Positions 22,140 through 64,000 of a stretch of DNA of 64,000 bases are shown in pieces; the first letter of the stretch is position 1; every line of letters starts with the position of its first letter. A program made the position numbers and the translations under genes. The notes beneath the pieces are model-generated. The model had not been told where the DNA came from, ran no database searches, and saw only the letters and a program-made list of their open reading frames with translations. Source of the stretch: Actinernus sp. WN-2022 (lineage: Eukaryota > Cnidaria > Anthozoa > Actiniaria > Actinernidae); contig JAOWCC010000655.1 of NCBI GenBank assembly GCA_030867875.1, positions 9,136,269-9,200,268 of the forward strand. Reading direction: 5' to 3'.

Positions 22140-23400
22140 ATAAGCGTCGCCGAGTTCCAGGGGCAAGCTGGCCAAAAGATCACTAGCTCTGTTTGGAGCC
22201 ATGACCTGATGTAGTTTTATATAATATTGGGCCGAGGATGCCGTCTTCCAACCCACATGGTTTATTACTGAATTCATCTCTGCATGCACCCGCTAAGGCC
22301 AACGAGATGGCACATCCACTTCGTAAACCGTGTAGTGTTATTCGTCTATACCTCTGCGGTAACTCTCTGCGGTAGGACGAAAGCCTGGTTTGAGCAGCAG
22401 ACGAGTCAAATGGCCCAAGGAGAATTTCCCCACATGGACTGATAGGCCTAAAAAGAAATCCTTGTCCGACGGAAACACCAAGGAGATCACACATGCGTAC
22501 ATAAACCTCAACGGCCGCCACTGGACAAAGGGATGGGTCCTTATACCGCTTTAAGGCGAACATATTGGTCGTTCCATCGCGCAATGACTTAGTGAGCGTG
22601 TGATTAAAAAGGAAGACTCCTTTGTTGGGGAAAAAGAGAATCAGTTGTTTTTGTTCGTCCTAAATCCCCCACTCTGTGAGAATAAATAACTGGGTTGACG
22701 AATTTATCGTACGCTTCAGGCGTTTTAGTATTTCCCCAGAAATCGCCGCTAAATCGACAATAAACAACGGCTCAGCTTGAGTGGAGAGTGTTCTGGATTG
22801 CAATTGCTCTTCTCGAATCGCTGATAAGTAATTATTTACTTTCACAGAAGCTGCCGGGTTTCCATAACCCGGCAGTGAGGCGTCATCCAGTGTTCTATCC
22901 CACCTAGAAAAAAGAGCCCTTAACTTTCCTAATGTTGAATCAACCGTACCAAAGGCTAGACGTGTTGGGCAAGAACAGGAAGAATTCTTCTTATCCCCGA
23001 AGTACGGGCAGTCATCTTTATGAACAATAGTTTTCCCAAATCTATCTTTCCAGATAAGAAACTTAATCACGTCATCTGGAGTTGCTGATGTGACATCCCT
23101 GGGAGGGGATGATCTCCACAAGAAGGCAGACAATTCATTCTCTAAAGAGGACTTTTGTTTTGAATACGGGGTAGAACTTGCTCGCCTATTCAAAACTTGT
23201 CTTCGCTCCATAATATCGTTCCAGTTGATAGTGGCTTTCATGGATGGTGGAGACACTTGAGACTCTGCCCGCCGTCTGTATCCACAACGCTGGCAATAGT
23301 GGAAATCCCTGTCGTTGGGTAGGTATATTCTCGGCAAGACACCGAGGCAACGAACATCCTTGGAACCAGAGGTAACGGCTATGAGGCAAATTACATGAAC
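22140..23400 (-). pseudogene. Tyrosine recombinase of the retrotransposon
   Basis: Frame 23337-22660 is the N-terminal core-binding part; it includes a short Cys-rich segment (CSCPTRLAFGTVDSTLGKLR). Frame 22584-22183 holds the catalytic part, with Arg in LHGLRSGCAISLALAG. The region around the nucleophile Tyr (SAQYYIKLHQ) is in a neighbouring frame near 22215. At least two frameshifts separate the parts. Confidence 0.75.
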
Positions 23401-23769
23401 TAAGTCTCACCATTAATAGTTGAAATATCACCCACCCGGAAAGCCCACAACTCGAACTGAGTCTTGCCAGGCTGAAATCCTTGTCTGGTAGGAAATAACA
23501 ATGCGTCTGAACTGTCTTGTTCTGCCACCAGGATCTTATGCTTTGACATGGCGTTTATAATGGGCCACCTCAGTAAAAGGTAGCGGAGATAATTTCGGCA
23601 CCACTGCGTGTTGTGACCAGAGGAATCGTAGCAGGGGGCCAATCAAGGTGAAAGGAGGAAAACATAAGCATTGATCGAGCTTCCATCGCATACTGTCAGG
23701 TCTTGATTAAAACGTTCACCCCGACAGAGTGCGGTGTAACAAACGGAGAAAAATGGCGCAGAGGGATCC

Positions 23770-24793
23770 CATTCCGATCACACTAGACATTCGAATCTAG
23801 CGCCGTTAAGTCTAAGTTGTGGCCCTCAAGACCACCGAAGGCTGCGTTGACAATATTCCAGCAACGGCGAGACAACATCGCATCTGACCTTGACAACTGG
23901 CGGGAGAACCCATCAGCAGGGTTGTACTCTGACGGGATGTATGTCAATTGTAACATAAGGTTCCTGTTAGTGACTTGATGGTACAGAAGCCGGGCAACCT
24001 TTGTTAACTGAAGAGACCGAGGCCCACGCCCTTGCCAGGCATTGAGGGTTACTTGGTTGTCAACTTGAATATCTACTCTGCAATCCCTTACAGACACAGG
24101 GAGAGCTTCCAGAGCTCTCAGTACGGCATACATTTCCTTCACATTTATATGTTTATTCAGTAAGTCGTCAGTCCAGTAATCACCCATCTCTATAGGTCTC
24201 CTGACTCTAAATGGATGGTAGCTGCCCATCGGAACGCCGAAGCGTCAGTCGACATACGGAGAAAAACATGCCTTTCTTGCCTCCAGGGAATACAACTATC
24301 CCAATGATCCAGGAATCTCCAAAACTCGATTTCTTGTCTCAAGTCCGGAGAGAGGATCACTTCAGCCCCACGTCCTGATTTTCCGATTGCTGCAGCCATT
24401 TCCCTAATATAAAACTTTGCACCAGGGAAAGCTAAGGAAAAAGACGTACACTTGCCCATCAGCCTTTGAATTGATTTTAAAGGCGCAGATGACTGCAATG
24501 TTTTGCCGTTTTCCACTTGGGACCAAAAAAGCCTGCTCGTGCGAATCAATAAGTAACCCTAAGAATACTAGCTGCTTTGTTGGTGATGAAATACACTTGT
24601 TTAATCCGAGAAAATATCCCAGATTGATCAAAACCATGCAGACCACATATAACGCCGCCTCGGCTGCCTCGCGACTGAATTGTTCACCCCGATGTTCAGT
24701 GGCACGTGACCAATAACCCTTATTGCTAAAGACCTCTGTGACGTAAAAAACCGGCGTCACAGAAATTAATGTCAACAAAATGGCGGCGCCCAA
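23770..24793 (-). pseudogene. Reverse transcriptase / RNase H remnant of the retrotransposon
   Basis: Frame 24793-24404 has the DIRS-type RT thumb signature LGYFLGLNKCISSPTKQLVFLGL split below the length limit as LGYFLGLNKC and QLVFLGLLID. Frames 24549-24190 and 24229-23783 hold the RNase H (STDASAFRWAA; NVKEMYAVLRALEAL; DNQVTLNAWQG; YIPSEYNPADGFSR). The RT palm with the catalytic Asp pair is absent: only about 170 bp lie between this and the gag end, so the core was deleted. Confidence 0.75.
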
Positions 24794-24960
24794 GTCTTCG
24801 CGGGGCCAACTTTGAGGGACTCGTTCTCAACTCTGAAAAAGTTTTATCAAATTTTAATACATTTTCTGAACAAAGTACATCTGAAAGATGCTTTTGAGCC
24901 CAAATATGTTTTTCACTCGGGTATCCCTTTAAGTTCCTGGAGCATACCTAATAACGTTTT

Positions 24961-25451
24961 TTAGGACATGCATGAACGGGCAAAGTGTCCTTCTTGGCTG
25001 CATACGTAACATCTCAAGTTCCTGGTGTATCGTGCCCTTCCATCGCCTCTACGGCCACAGTAACTGTAAGGAGCTGTCCTCGTCCGCCCAGCAGGCGCTT
25101 CGCTGAGAGAAGTCTGGCCTTTCACATGCAGCCTTATCGATGGCCTTCGCCACTTCCGCCTCTACTTTAGATGCCACCAACTTGATCAAGACACTTTGCA
25201 GTACGGGGTTGGTAACCAAAGGACGAAATTGTCACAGAATCACAGTATCTCATTGCCCTTTCGTCGTTGGCTCTCTGCGCTGTATGAACTACTTCTTCTA
25301 ACGCAGCCACTGCCGCGTAGGCGTCAAACAGGGCGGAGGGACGGCCAATTAGAGTTTGTAGAGCAATTATGGCACTGTCAACCGAGTGCGAACTCGCACG
25401 CTTCTTCAATTCATCTAGCTCTTTACGAAACTCCTCGATCTGAGCGCACAA
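24961..25451 (-). pseudogene. Gag C-terminal part with zinc knuckle
   Basis: Frame 25451-25167 is helical (QIEEFRKELDELKKRASS). A second frame ends at TAA 24963-24961 with CYVCSQEGHFARSC, a CX2CX4HX4C zinc knuckle as in retroelement Gag proteins. A frameshift lies between them. Confidence 0.7.
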
Positions 25452-26281
25452 AATTTGGGAAAATATATTAGAAACAGAAAAAACAAATTATATATATATA
25501 TATATCTTGATGGCCCTTGATAGACCCTTCACTCAACATAGACCCTTAACTTGGCCTAGACCCTTGACTCAGCCCGTCACTCGGCATAGACCTTTAGCTC
25601 GGCCTTAGCCCTCGACTCAACCCAAAATCCTTGACTCAACCCAGACCGTTGATTCAACCCAGACCATTAAAGAGGCAAATAAACTAACCCCGTAATCGAA
25701 AATAAAACGAAAAACCTTCTAATCACAATTACCAAAGCAGTCCTGAATTGACACGTCAAGACCAAAAGCTTTGTGCGGCGACTATGATGTTATTGAAGTG
25801 CTGCTAAAATAAGCACGCCGAAACCCACTAATGCATTACGCACGAGGTAACCGAAGCGAAAAGAAAACCAAAGTAAAATATTCAAAGTAGCGGCAAGTAA
25901 GTTAAGTAAACTTTTAAAACAGTGAGAACTTCCACACAGAGTGCTAATCTAAAAAAGTCTATCTAGTTGAAAACGATAAATGAAAAAACTCGGCATGCAA
26001 TACCACAGATCCAACTGATAAAATTAAAACTTAAAAGAACAGCCGAACGCCGACGCTAACACGAACCACAAGTACCTGCGAACTGTGGCTAAAAGAAACG
26101 GCGAGTAATAATTACTGTGACGTTCCGCGCCACGTTTTGGGCTTCCTGTGTCCACCGAGAAAAAAAAAAACTCCCTCCGTGTATCCCTTCCAGTGAACCA
26201 CACACAATTTAGTAAAAAAGAATGTTTAATATAACTTAACACTAATTAGCTTACTGCTAGTCCCAAATATATAACATTAAC

Positions 26282-26722
26282 AGTCCGCGCAAGAGGTAGG
26301 CACAATTCTATTGTTCAGATGCAATTTGCTTTCCCCACTTTAGTATTTTCTGTTTTTCATACTGACAACTAGTCAACCCTTAAATCATAAATTTCTGAAA
26401 TTATATCCACTAAAAATGCATTTTAAAGGTAGAGTGCTTTTGTGAGAAAACGTTTTGTCCAATCAGAAGAGTGCAAAACAATAACCAAGAAAACGTTCAA
26501 TTTAAAAATGTTCCCCATATTGAAAGTTCGTCATATTGAAAGTTATGAGAGTTTTCACTAGATGCAATTCAAATCAGTTTACAAAATGAGAAAAAATATT
26601 TCTTCTTCAATTTTAGATAGATTTTAATGTCTAAGCCAATGAGGTGGAAGATTGAAACAATACCACAATTAGCACCGTTTTACATTCCATGCATAACATA
26701 TGCCTACCTCTTGCGCGGACCA
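26282..26722. mobile_element. Inverted-repeat element in the gag region (about 440 bp)
   Basis: AGTCCGCGCAAGAGGTAGGC at the left is matched by its complement at the right (about 26702-26722). No coding capacity and no clear target duplication. Confidence 0.6.
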
Positions 26723-27429
26723 TTACTTAACTAATAGCTAGGATAAATATAAGTGACGTGATATCTAATAATTAATACGAAATGAATTGAAAAATTAAAT
26801 ATTAAGTAAATCTACCGAAAATATTTCTAACCAGTGTGTGCGTTGTGTGCTAAAGTTTTTGTTTTGTGTACAGTAATGATTTTTTTCTCCTTTTTCTTTC
26901 TTTGTCCTTACATACTTATGTGTTCCTTTCTTTTCTTGTCCGTTTGTCCTGCGTCCCAAACAATTCCAACACCAAATTTTTACCTTACAACTCCACAACG
27001 TTCCTTCGTTCCCGGAAACTTTCACGTATTCTTGTGTTTCCACTCCACTGATATCGGTTTCCTTGCACTAGACTCCTCAGTTTAGCAAGTGGGTTTTGCC
27101 TTGACTTTTCTCTGAGCCTCAACTGACGAATTTCAGCTGTGAACGTGCTCCGTTTTTATACTATCCGTCTTCTCCTTTTTTTTTTCTTCGCTCTCCCAAA
27201 CCTTCACACACAAACTTTGACTGACGCCACGCTTCTATTCGAAGGGCGTATATATATGATTCTAAACATTCCTTTATCAAGATTACTAAAAGACTATTGT
27301 TGAAACAAAAACAGTCATGTAATCATTGTTTGGAGACTATACGTGCTCGCAAAAATTGACCTACGGTACATAACATAATGCTGGAATGGTTTTACGTAAC
27401 TTGTTGTTAAAAGACTAATTGAACAATGG

Positions 27430-27915
27430 CTATAAACTAAAGCTAAATGGAATTAAAATAAATATATTACGCAAGCATACTGGAGGGCACTGGATCGTAA
27501 CAATTACCTCGAGTTTTCCTTTCTCTTGGGGAGCTAAACTCCGGCGGGGTTGCTCCAAGTCCTGATTTAACATACCCTGGTTCCAGAGGCCACAGTGACC
27601 GACGTAACCGAGTGGACCTGGGGTCGATAGCCGCAACTTTCGAGCCTCTGGTAACCAGGGTAGATTTAACACTGATCCACTAGAAGGATTTGGCGTTGAT
27701 TGAGCCGCCTCTGCTGTAACCACGGCAATTGACAGTCCTGGTTGTGGAATATCCGGCGGACTCGAAGCAACAACAACAGGCAGAGTTGCAGATGCTTGGT
27801 GAAGTGGAGCGATGATCTCAGCCAACGCCGAAGCCAACGAAGGTTCTCCTGAGCTGCTGGGCGGACGATTAGACATTCTAGAGGCGACTCTATCTTGCAG
27901 GCAACTTCGCGCCAA
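27430..27915 (-). pseudogene. Gag N-terminal part
   Basis: Starts inside repeat A (ATG at 27915 or 27873). Pro/Ala/Ser-rich, low-complexity N-terminus (MSNRPPSSSGEPSLASALAE). The frame is altered after codon 84 by a 91-bp MITE, and the link to the C-terminal part is broken by further insertions. Confidence 0.5.
27572..27662. mobile_element. 91-bp hAT-like MITE in gag
   Basis: Inverted ends TACCCTGGTTCCAGAGGC / GCCTCTGGTAACCAGGGTA, flanked by GATTTAAC on both sides (27564-27571 and 27663-27670). The 8-bp duplication is that of hAT transposons. It inserted after the retroelement was in place. Confidence 0.85.
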
Positions 27916-28013
27916 CTGACACTAATGCATAATTAATATCTCCTTAAATAATGCTAATGCCGTCATCCGGAAGGGTCATGAATATTCAATGAGTTTGAAT
28001 AGTCAAGTATGAT
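27893..28013 (-). repeat. Split direct repeat A, copy 1
   Basis: About 121 bp, direct copy of 21733-21852 with some ten differences. Marks the 5' end of the element on the minus strand. Confidence 0.85.
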
Positions 28014-28326
28014 ACCTGTCGACGGGGAATAAAGATCTGAAACAACACAGAAAGGATCGAGAAAGGAATTAGCGTGGGTGAGCACAAACCTGCTAATCGA
28101 AGTTGCCAGTTCGAGCTGAGCAATTCCAAGCCATATGAACTTCAAGTACTGGCTCCAAATATCTAGGAAGAGTTCCTCAGTACCAGAATATCATAACCAA
28201 AACAGGGACACTTTTTCCAGGCAGTACAAATTATATTTTCTGTAATGCTTAATACTTTTCAGCTGTCCAGTTCCTATTTGAATTCTCAGCAGCTTTGTTT
28301 AAAGTGTTTTTCGTATCGATTTTCCT

Positions 28327-28568
28327 AATAGTCCAGTTTCGTATTCGAAAATTACCGCTGAATGCAATGAATACAGACGCATGTACGCAGGGTTAGCCTC
28401 ATTCTGAAGTTAAACATTGATAAATAATAGCGAGAAGGTGCAAAACGCGAAACTATATCAATACGCAGAGTATTGTGATGTTTAACTTCAGAATGAGGCT
28501 AACCCTGCGTACATGCGTCTGTATTCATTGCATTCAGCGGTAATTTTCGAATACGAAACTGGACTATT
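28327..28568. mobile_element. Foldback element with 91-bp perfect arms
   Basis: Arms 28327-28417 and 28478-28568 are exact reverse complements around a 60-bp loop. Flanking CGATTT occurs just outside both ends, allowing for a few extra bases of inverted end (TCCT...AGGA), and may be the target duplication. Confidence 0.75.
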
Positions 28569-29016
28569 CAGGACGATTTTCGTTGCATGTCTAGCCCGAT
28601 ATGGAACAATACTTTGAGCTTTTCCTATTATTTTGCATTCTTGTCTTTTAAAAATCTAGTTTTTTGGAGCATAAAATCACACTAGTACTTTCTCTCGCCT
28701 CTTCTTCCATGCCGATTCGCACGCAGAGCAAACACGGCCAACTTCTTAAGCGAATATGATTGACATTTGACAATGTCAACCTTCGGTCTCGGGTTTACAC
28801 AACAACTTGAGACTCTCCCAAACTTCCCCTCGTGTTTGCAACAGGCTATGTAAACACGGTAAACGTTTTCTGTTTCTTAACAAGAGGCCCTGAGTGGCCT
28901 TAACTCGGGCCACCTAGGAATAGGTGAATACATGTAGTTCTAGCATATTTTTGTATCATACATGGTTTGTGCTAGGGGAGCTGGATAATTATTGATTCAC
29001 TACTGATGCTTGTAAT
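28569..29016. other. Intergenic, no gene seen
   Basis: No gene, RNA or repeat recognised. Confidence 0.4.
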
Positions 29017-29130
29017 AATTGAAGGGCTGTGTGCATTCTAAGTTCTCCATCAATTTCTTTGTTTTCTAAGGGAGAATTTAGAATGTGATCAATAATCACT
29101 TATGCTCTTTTTGCACACAGCCCTTCAATT
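29017..29130. mobile_element. 114-bp MITE
   Basis: Ends ATTGAAGGGCTGTGTGCA and exact complement; interior imperfectly palindromic (CTAAGTTCTCC / GGGAGAATTTAG). Confidence 0.65.
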
Positions 29131-29867
29131 TATAAATAATGGATGATCTTTTGCAGGAATGCAATCACATGGTTGTACTAGATGCAAACAAAATCTTAAT
29201 TCATATATTTAAAGGCACTTGTATGAGATCGGTAGTGTTATTAGCAAAATCTGTTTGTAAATGCTACTTCGATCTTTCTAAAACAGCATTTTTAAAGATA
29301 GCTTGTCATCCAGCATCCATGGCAACATCTTTCCCATGGAGATCACACGCTCAATTCATTCGTTAACAAAATATTATACCAGCACATGACTATTTCCTGT
29401 AAAAGGCCTATTACAACTGCGCCCAGTAATTATGAATAAATCAACTTCACATAACTTTGTCTCTGAACTTATTAAAGCTTGCTCAAAAATATTACAATAT
29501 TAATTGAGATGTTTATTTTTATTTTAGAAAACTATTCATTTTAGCAGCATTACCAACCCATACTTTTCAACATTTTTAGCTTTTCAGTAGGATTCGTGGA
29601 CTAATAATATAATATTATTTATAACTTCACCGTCCAAGCACAGGTGCTATTGTATGTAGCATAATTACATGTAACTTCTTTTCCTTTAGCTAATAGTAAT
29701 ACCTTATTTAAAATTAAATATCCCTTGTGAATATTTAAGATGTGTCGTTCTAAATGTGAAATAAAGCTGCATGCAAGTTTTATTTCGAGTAGAGTGGTGA
29801 CTTTTCAAATATTAGTGCTTGTGTTCATTTTCTACATCTTGAAGGAGACTGGAATTTATAACGAAAC
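29131..29867. other. Intergenic, no gene seen
   Basis: A 75-codon open frame at 29139 has no recognisable motif. AT-rich. Confidence 0.4.
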
Positions 29868-30480
29868 ATGATTTTGTCTTGGACACGTTGGTCTGGGTCA
29901 CCTAACTGGACATCTCACATTCAGACTATAACTTCTAAGATTGGTGTTATTAATAAATCCCATCAATTCTTCTCTTGTGATACTCTCCACATTCTGTATA
30001 ATTCTCTTGTATTACCTTATCTACAATATGGAAACCTTATATGGGCATCAACTTATCCTACACACATTCACCCTATTTTTCTCTTACAGATAAAAGTAGT
30101 CAGAATTATTACCCATTCATCCTCACATGCCCACACACAACCATTATTCAATAACCTTAAAGTGTTGTTAACTGTTTCAAATATCTACAAGTTTCAGATC
30201 TCATGTTTCATTTTCTCCCATATTAATAAACTATTACCTGTTCCACTGTCTTCCTTATTCAAATTCAACCAGGATTACCATCAACATTTTACAAGACACC
30301 AGTCTGACATGCATCACCACTTTCACAAATACAAACACTAATACTATTAGATCCGCAAGGACCCAACATATGGAATGAGATTCCCTTATTCCTTCATGAA
30401 TCTCTACAACCTGCATGTACATGTAATTTAGGTTAGCTGTGTAATTTAGTTTAGCCAGATTAATTCCTGTTTATACGTAC
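29868..30480 (+). mobile_element. 5'-truncated LINE fragment, RT C-terminus
   Basis: The open frame 29868-30341 carries the post-RT segment HILYNSLVLPYLQYGNLIW typical of CR1/L2/RTE-type elements, then HTQPLFNNLKVL. The expected WN-x-IP segment follows in other frames (30360-30400). Dead copy. Confidence 0.75.
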
Positions 30481-30800
30481 ATTCTTCTCTCGTATGTATT
30501 TTTTTTGTCTTCTCAGTCTGCAGTGTAAGAACATTTGATCTAGATTAATGACCCTTGTCAAATAAGCCACTGGCTTCGACTTTACATTTATCTATTGTAA
30601 ACAAAAAATGCATAGCTCAATAAATGTTCAAATCTCTAATTCTTACTCATGTCATGAAGTGACCGAGTGAAAGTGCCGACGCTGGCCTGGAACTACTGAA
30701 GAATCAGTCCATTTACCACTTTATTTGATGCCATTACTTTTAACAGACACGAATATTAAATAACAACAACGCAATCTGGTATTAAAGTAAATGTGTATTT
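30481..30800. other. Intergenic, no gene seen
   Basis: AT-rich; nothing recognised. Confidence 0.4.
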
Positions 30801-30807
30801 TACTTAC

Positions 30808-31171
30808 AAACGTAATTTCACCACGTGCGTTGAGGTGCGCCACTTAATGGTCGTTAATCGAGAAATTTCTATCCAAAGATCTCCTAGAAAAACAAAACAT
30901 CTTGCCATTTCTATCGAAGAAGCCTTTGGTTTCTGCAGCAAATCAACATTCGATCTGTGGATTAGCCGGGAGGCTTTGATCAGCTCAGGTCGTCGCCTGG
31001 CCATCTGGGTAAAAAACGCGGACCTTCGGCTCCGAAAAGATTGCCAGTTGAAATATCCTGAGCCTGTTGGAGGGATTTCCCACGAGTGAAGTTAAATAAA
31101 ACATTAAACTGCTTACATTTGAGAGAATTGGGACTCCGAATTTGAGAGAAATTTCCTCGCGGTTCCGCCAT
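30808..31171 (-). CDS. Two 5' exons of an unrecognised minus-strand gene
   Basis: Exon 1 is 31171-31117 (MAEPRGNFSQIRSPNSLK plus one base, donor T|GTAAGC); exon 2 is 31063-30808, entered at CCAACAG|GCTC and left at T|GTAAGT. Joined they give 103 codons without a stop (18 plus 85), then phase 2 into a further exon I could not find; it would lie below 30808. The start codon sits in CAAGATGGCGG, a YY1-type context. The other two frames of exon 2 contain stops. The protein is basic, with no motif I recognise. It may be a real host gene interrupted by the nearby insertions, or a remnant. The promoter faces the large plus-strand gene starting at 32134. Confidence 0.4.
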
Positions 31172-32133
31172 CTTGATTTTACTGTGTTTAAAAGTGGCCT
31201 GGCGATTGTTCACGTAATCAGCACAGGAAGGTGCAATCTGATTGGTTGACGGCGCCAAATCTCGATATTCTGAAGTGTAGAATCAGGAAATAACTTTTAA
31301 ATACGCACGATATTCTTGCTGAGGAGAATAAAGTGAGTTAAAATTAAATGTTTCACTCCAACCCAGCTTCTATGTGTTTGTCATGGTTCAATGACCCGGG
31401 TGACACAAGAAGACAATGACGCCATTTAACATTTACGACATGAACTAACCATGCGATGAATCAGTAAATGCTTGAAAATCGAACAGACTACTCGTCAAAT
31501 GCGGGACACATATACGTATATCATTTCCTTTGTAGGTAACAATACATGCAAGGTTTCAAAATTAAGTTAGGAGCATTAATGTACGACAAGATTTAAGCGT
31601 TCGCTGCGCTTCTGATCTGAGTTGGTGAGGTCAATCGACCGTGAAACAGTAAGCACCGAGATAAATACACTAAGCAATGGAACTGGAAGATATATAGCAG
31701 AGTTATACAAGGTTAGATACCAATGTGATGATATTTAGGTAAATCATCTTCACATTTAGCCTTTACGTCGATTTTAGAGCACAATTGAAGTTTTCAGGGC
31801 TAACCCCCCCGGGTTTGAATCAGTAAATGAACGAATCAGGAAACAGCCGAATCAGGAAATGCGAATCAGTAACTAGCTTCACCCTGATTCACATGCGCTA
31901 CGAACTAAAATGTTTAAATAAATCAAAATTGCATTCCTCGAATTCTATGCCAATCATGCTTTGAGAGATGTCACGCAATGGTAACTGATCAATATACAAT
32001 AGCTATATACTTCCTGGTTCACGGCTTAGCTTAGACTCTCAGCTTTCTCTGCTAGTAAAAATCAACGCAATTTCTACCCAAGACTGGCAAGAGATATATT
32101 ACTTTATGCCACGGAACGAAGAGGGCGCTCATA
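31172..32133. promoter_or_regulatory. Intergenic region between two divergent genes
   Basis: About 960 bp between the starts at 31171 (minus) and 32134 (plus). A TATA-like TATATAC lies near 32003, about 130 bp before the plus-strand start. An ATG at 32106 begins a different frame that overlaps the true start and would act as an upstream ORF if transcribed. Regulatory roles are inferred. Confidence 0.35.
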
Positions 32134-62595
<30,462 letters not shown>

Positions 62596-63242
62596 GTAGG
62601 TAGAAGTCATGCCTGGACTAACATGCTATCGATATATATTGCATTCTCGCACACTATTTTGGATAGTGGACGCCAGCGACAACGCAACCCTTGGTTTATT
62701 TCTCACACTTCAAATGTGTACATATTGTTATAGTATAACATTAACATCTAGGATCTAACGCAGATATGTTTAAGCTAGCGCACGCTCATGTATAACATCT
62801 GATATCTATGCATTACTACAAATAGCTATTCATCTCCAAAAACCGAGGGTTGCACAAAGGCTGCAACGAAAACAACTGGTCATGTGACCCACTTTCCCGC
62901 CTTTCAGTTCTCGCACCAGGTATGGCCGTGTGAGAGAAACGACTTCTTTCGTACCTCAGCCAGCGAGAAGTATAATTTACTGCTGCCGTTAAAAGTATAG
63001 GAGAGAGAAAAAGAAGATAAGAAAATATTAAGAACCTCTTACGGTGTCTCGATCGAAACTCCGTCGCCACTTTGCGAATTTAAAGAAAATGTCATAGCTT
63101 TTACGATTTTTCCTGATTCTGCTCAAGTTTTCACAAACAGTACACAATTTGAAAAATCATATCTCCAATTGCAGATTTTTTTCTAGCCTCCTCCTCCGCA
63201 GCCATCTCTAAGTATCGGATAAAACCGCGGAAAATCGTGAAT
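62596..63242. other. Start of intron 15, no exon found
   Basis: No further Sushi exon is visible here. Confidence 0.4.
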
Positions 63243-64000
63243 TGGGTTATCTGTGATTATAATAAACTCTTTATTCAAACACGGAGTCTCAATCATACAA
63301 TGATGATGGTCTTCCGGAGAGCCGTGATCCAACAATAAACTCTAAAAAGATCTAAAAATCTAAAAAACATTATTTAACCACTTTCAACTACTACTACTAT
63401 TACTATTAAGGTACGTCTTAAAAATAGAAAGACTACCGGCTTCAGTCAGATTTTTTGAGAGACCATTCCATATAGACGAGCGCCTCTGTAGGAGTAGCTT
63501 TTTTTTAGTGCCTCAGAGTTTGGCCTAGGAACGAACAAGCTATGTTCTGAATTACGTAAACTGTAACGGTGTACTTCGCCTGTTTTTGTAAAAAGCTGGG
63601 ATAAACAGCCAGTGACCAGGCCATTCATTGTCTTGAACATCATACATGCCATTTGGTCGTTTCGCCGTTCAGAAAGGTTGATGTAGAATGTCCCTAGATC
63701 TAATGTCTTAGTTTGACCCTGTAACGATTCTGGCAGCCCTATTTTGAAGTTTTTTAACTTTATCAGACCCTTTCCCATGGAACCCCATACAGAGCTGCAA
63801 TAATCAAGGTGGGGGGGGGGAGCTATTAAATAATTATAGATATAAAACAGGATATTAAAGGTACAAATGGCTTCACTCTTCTTAAGACACCAAGTCCTTT
63901 GGACACTTTCTTACAGATAGTATCAATGTGATATTCCCACGTGAGTAATTCATAAACGTGGACACCTAGACATTTGTAGGATTTAACTCTTTCAATTGAA
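63243..64000 (-). mobile_element. LINE fragment, RT C-terminus, runs off right edge
   Basis: Minus strand from 64000: an RT segment with SYKCLGVHVYELLTWEYHI, then frame 63778-63446 with SERRNDQMACMMFKTMNGL and HRYSLRNSEH; 3' end at about 63243. A C run at 63811-63820 breaks the frame. Different family from the 12550-21115 LINE. Confidence 0.8.

Larger units (their letters stand above)
21614..28013 (-). mobile_element. Tyrosine-recombinase retrotransposon (Ngaro/PAT-like) with split direct repeats
   Basis: Minus-strand order: repeat A (28013-27893), gag remnants, RT/RNase H remnants, tyrosine recombinase, repeat B (21909-21847), repeat A (21852-21733), repeat B (21676-21614). This A-ORFs-BAB layout is the split-direct-repeat structure of Ngaro and PAT elements in the DIRS order, which integrate with a recombinase instead of an integrase and leave no target duplication. 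Frameshifts, a missing RT core and at least two inserted MITEs show that this copy is dead. Confidence 0.8.

Overview
This is a eukaryotic nuclear window, almost certainly from an anthozoan cnidarian (coral or sea anemone). The evidence is GT-AG introns, AT-rich intergenic DNA, very many transposon relics, and a secreted NIDO-AMOP-VWD-Sushi gene of the mucin-like/SUSD2-like type known from coral skeletal matrix and mucus. No database search was run, so the species is not named.

Layout. Positions 1-1246 (minus) hold the first exons of a gene with a PB1-like N-terminus; it continues off the left edge. Positions 1608-4752 (plus) are a 5'-truncated, intron-containing Ginger/Gypsy-type integrase element with an Ulp1-like protease and a PHD finger separated by one in-frame stop. 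Positions 7.4-21.1 kb are a nest of mobile DNA. It holds a foldback element with a 10-bp target duplication (8548-12205) and a near full-length but decayed non-LTR retrotransposon on the minus strand (about 21115 to 12550). That LINE is split by a TTAA-flanked transposon, and part of the pair is duplicated in inverted orientation. Positions 21.6-28.0 kb are a tyrosine-recombinase retrotransposon (minus) with gag, RT/RNase H and recombinase remnants and the split direct repeats typical of the Ngaro/PAT group. At 30.8-31.2 kb (minus) lie two exons of an unrecognised gene.

From 32134 to beyond the right edge runs one large plus-strand gene. I could chain fifteen exons with matching intron phases (3046 nt, about 1015 residues): signal peptide, NIDO, an IPT/TIG-like segment, AMOP, VWD, then two Sushi modules. 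Its product should be secreted or membrane-anchored with a large extracellular region. Its introns hold several LINE fragments (CR1/L2-like and Tx1-like), two tRNA-derived SINEs, many short inverted-repeat elements and five prominent tandem arrays (36-bp, 146-bp, two 20-bp and 32-bp units).

How the parts relate. The only host genes I can support are the PB1-like gene, the two-exon minus gene and the large extracellular gene. The last two lie head to head, about 1 kb apart, and may share a promoter region. Everything else is transposable or repetitive DNA. Its nesting order can be partly read: LINE first, then the TTAA element, then the inverted rearrangement; and in the tyrosine-recombinase element, gag was later hit by a 91-bp hAT-like MITE.
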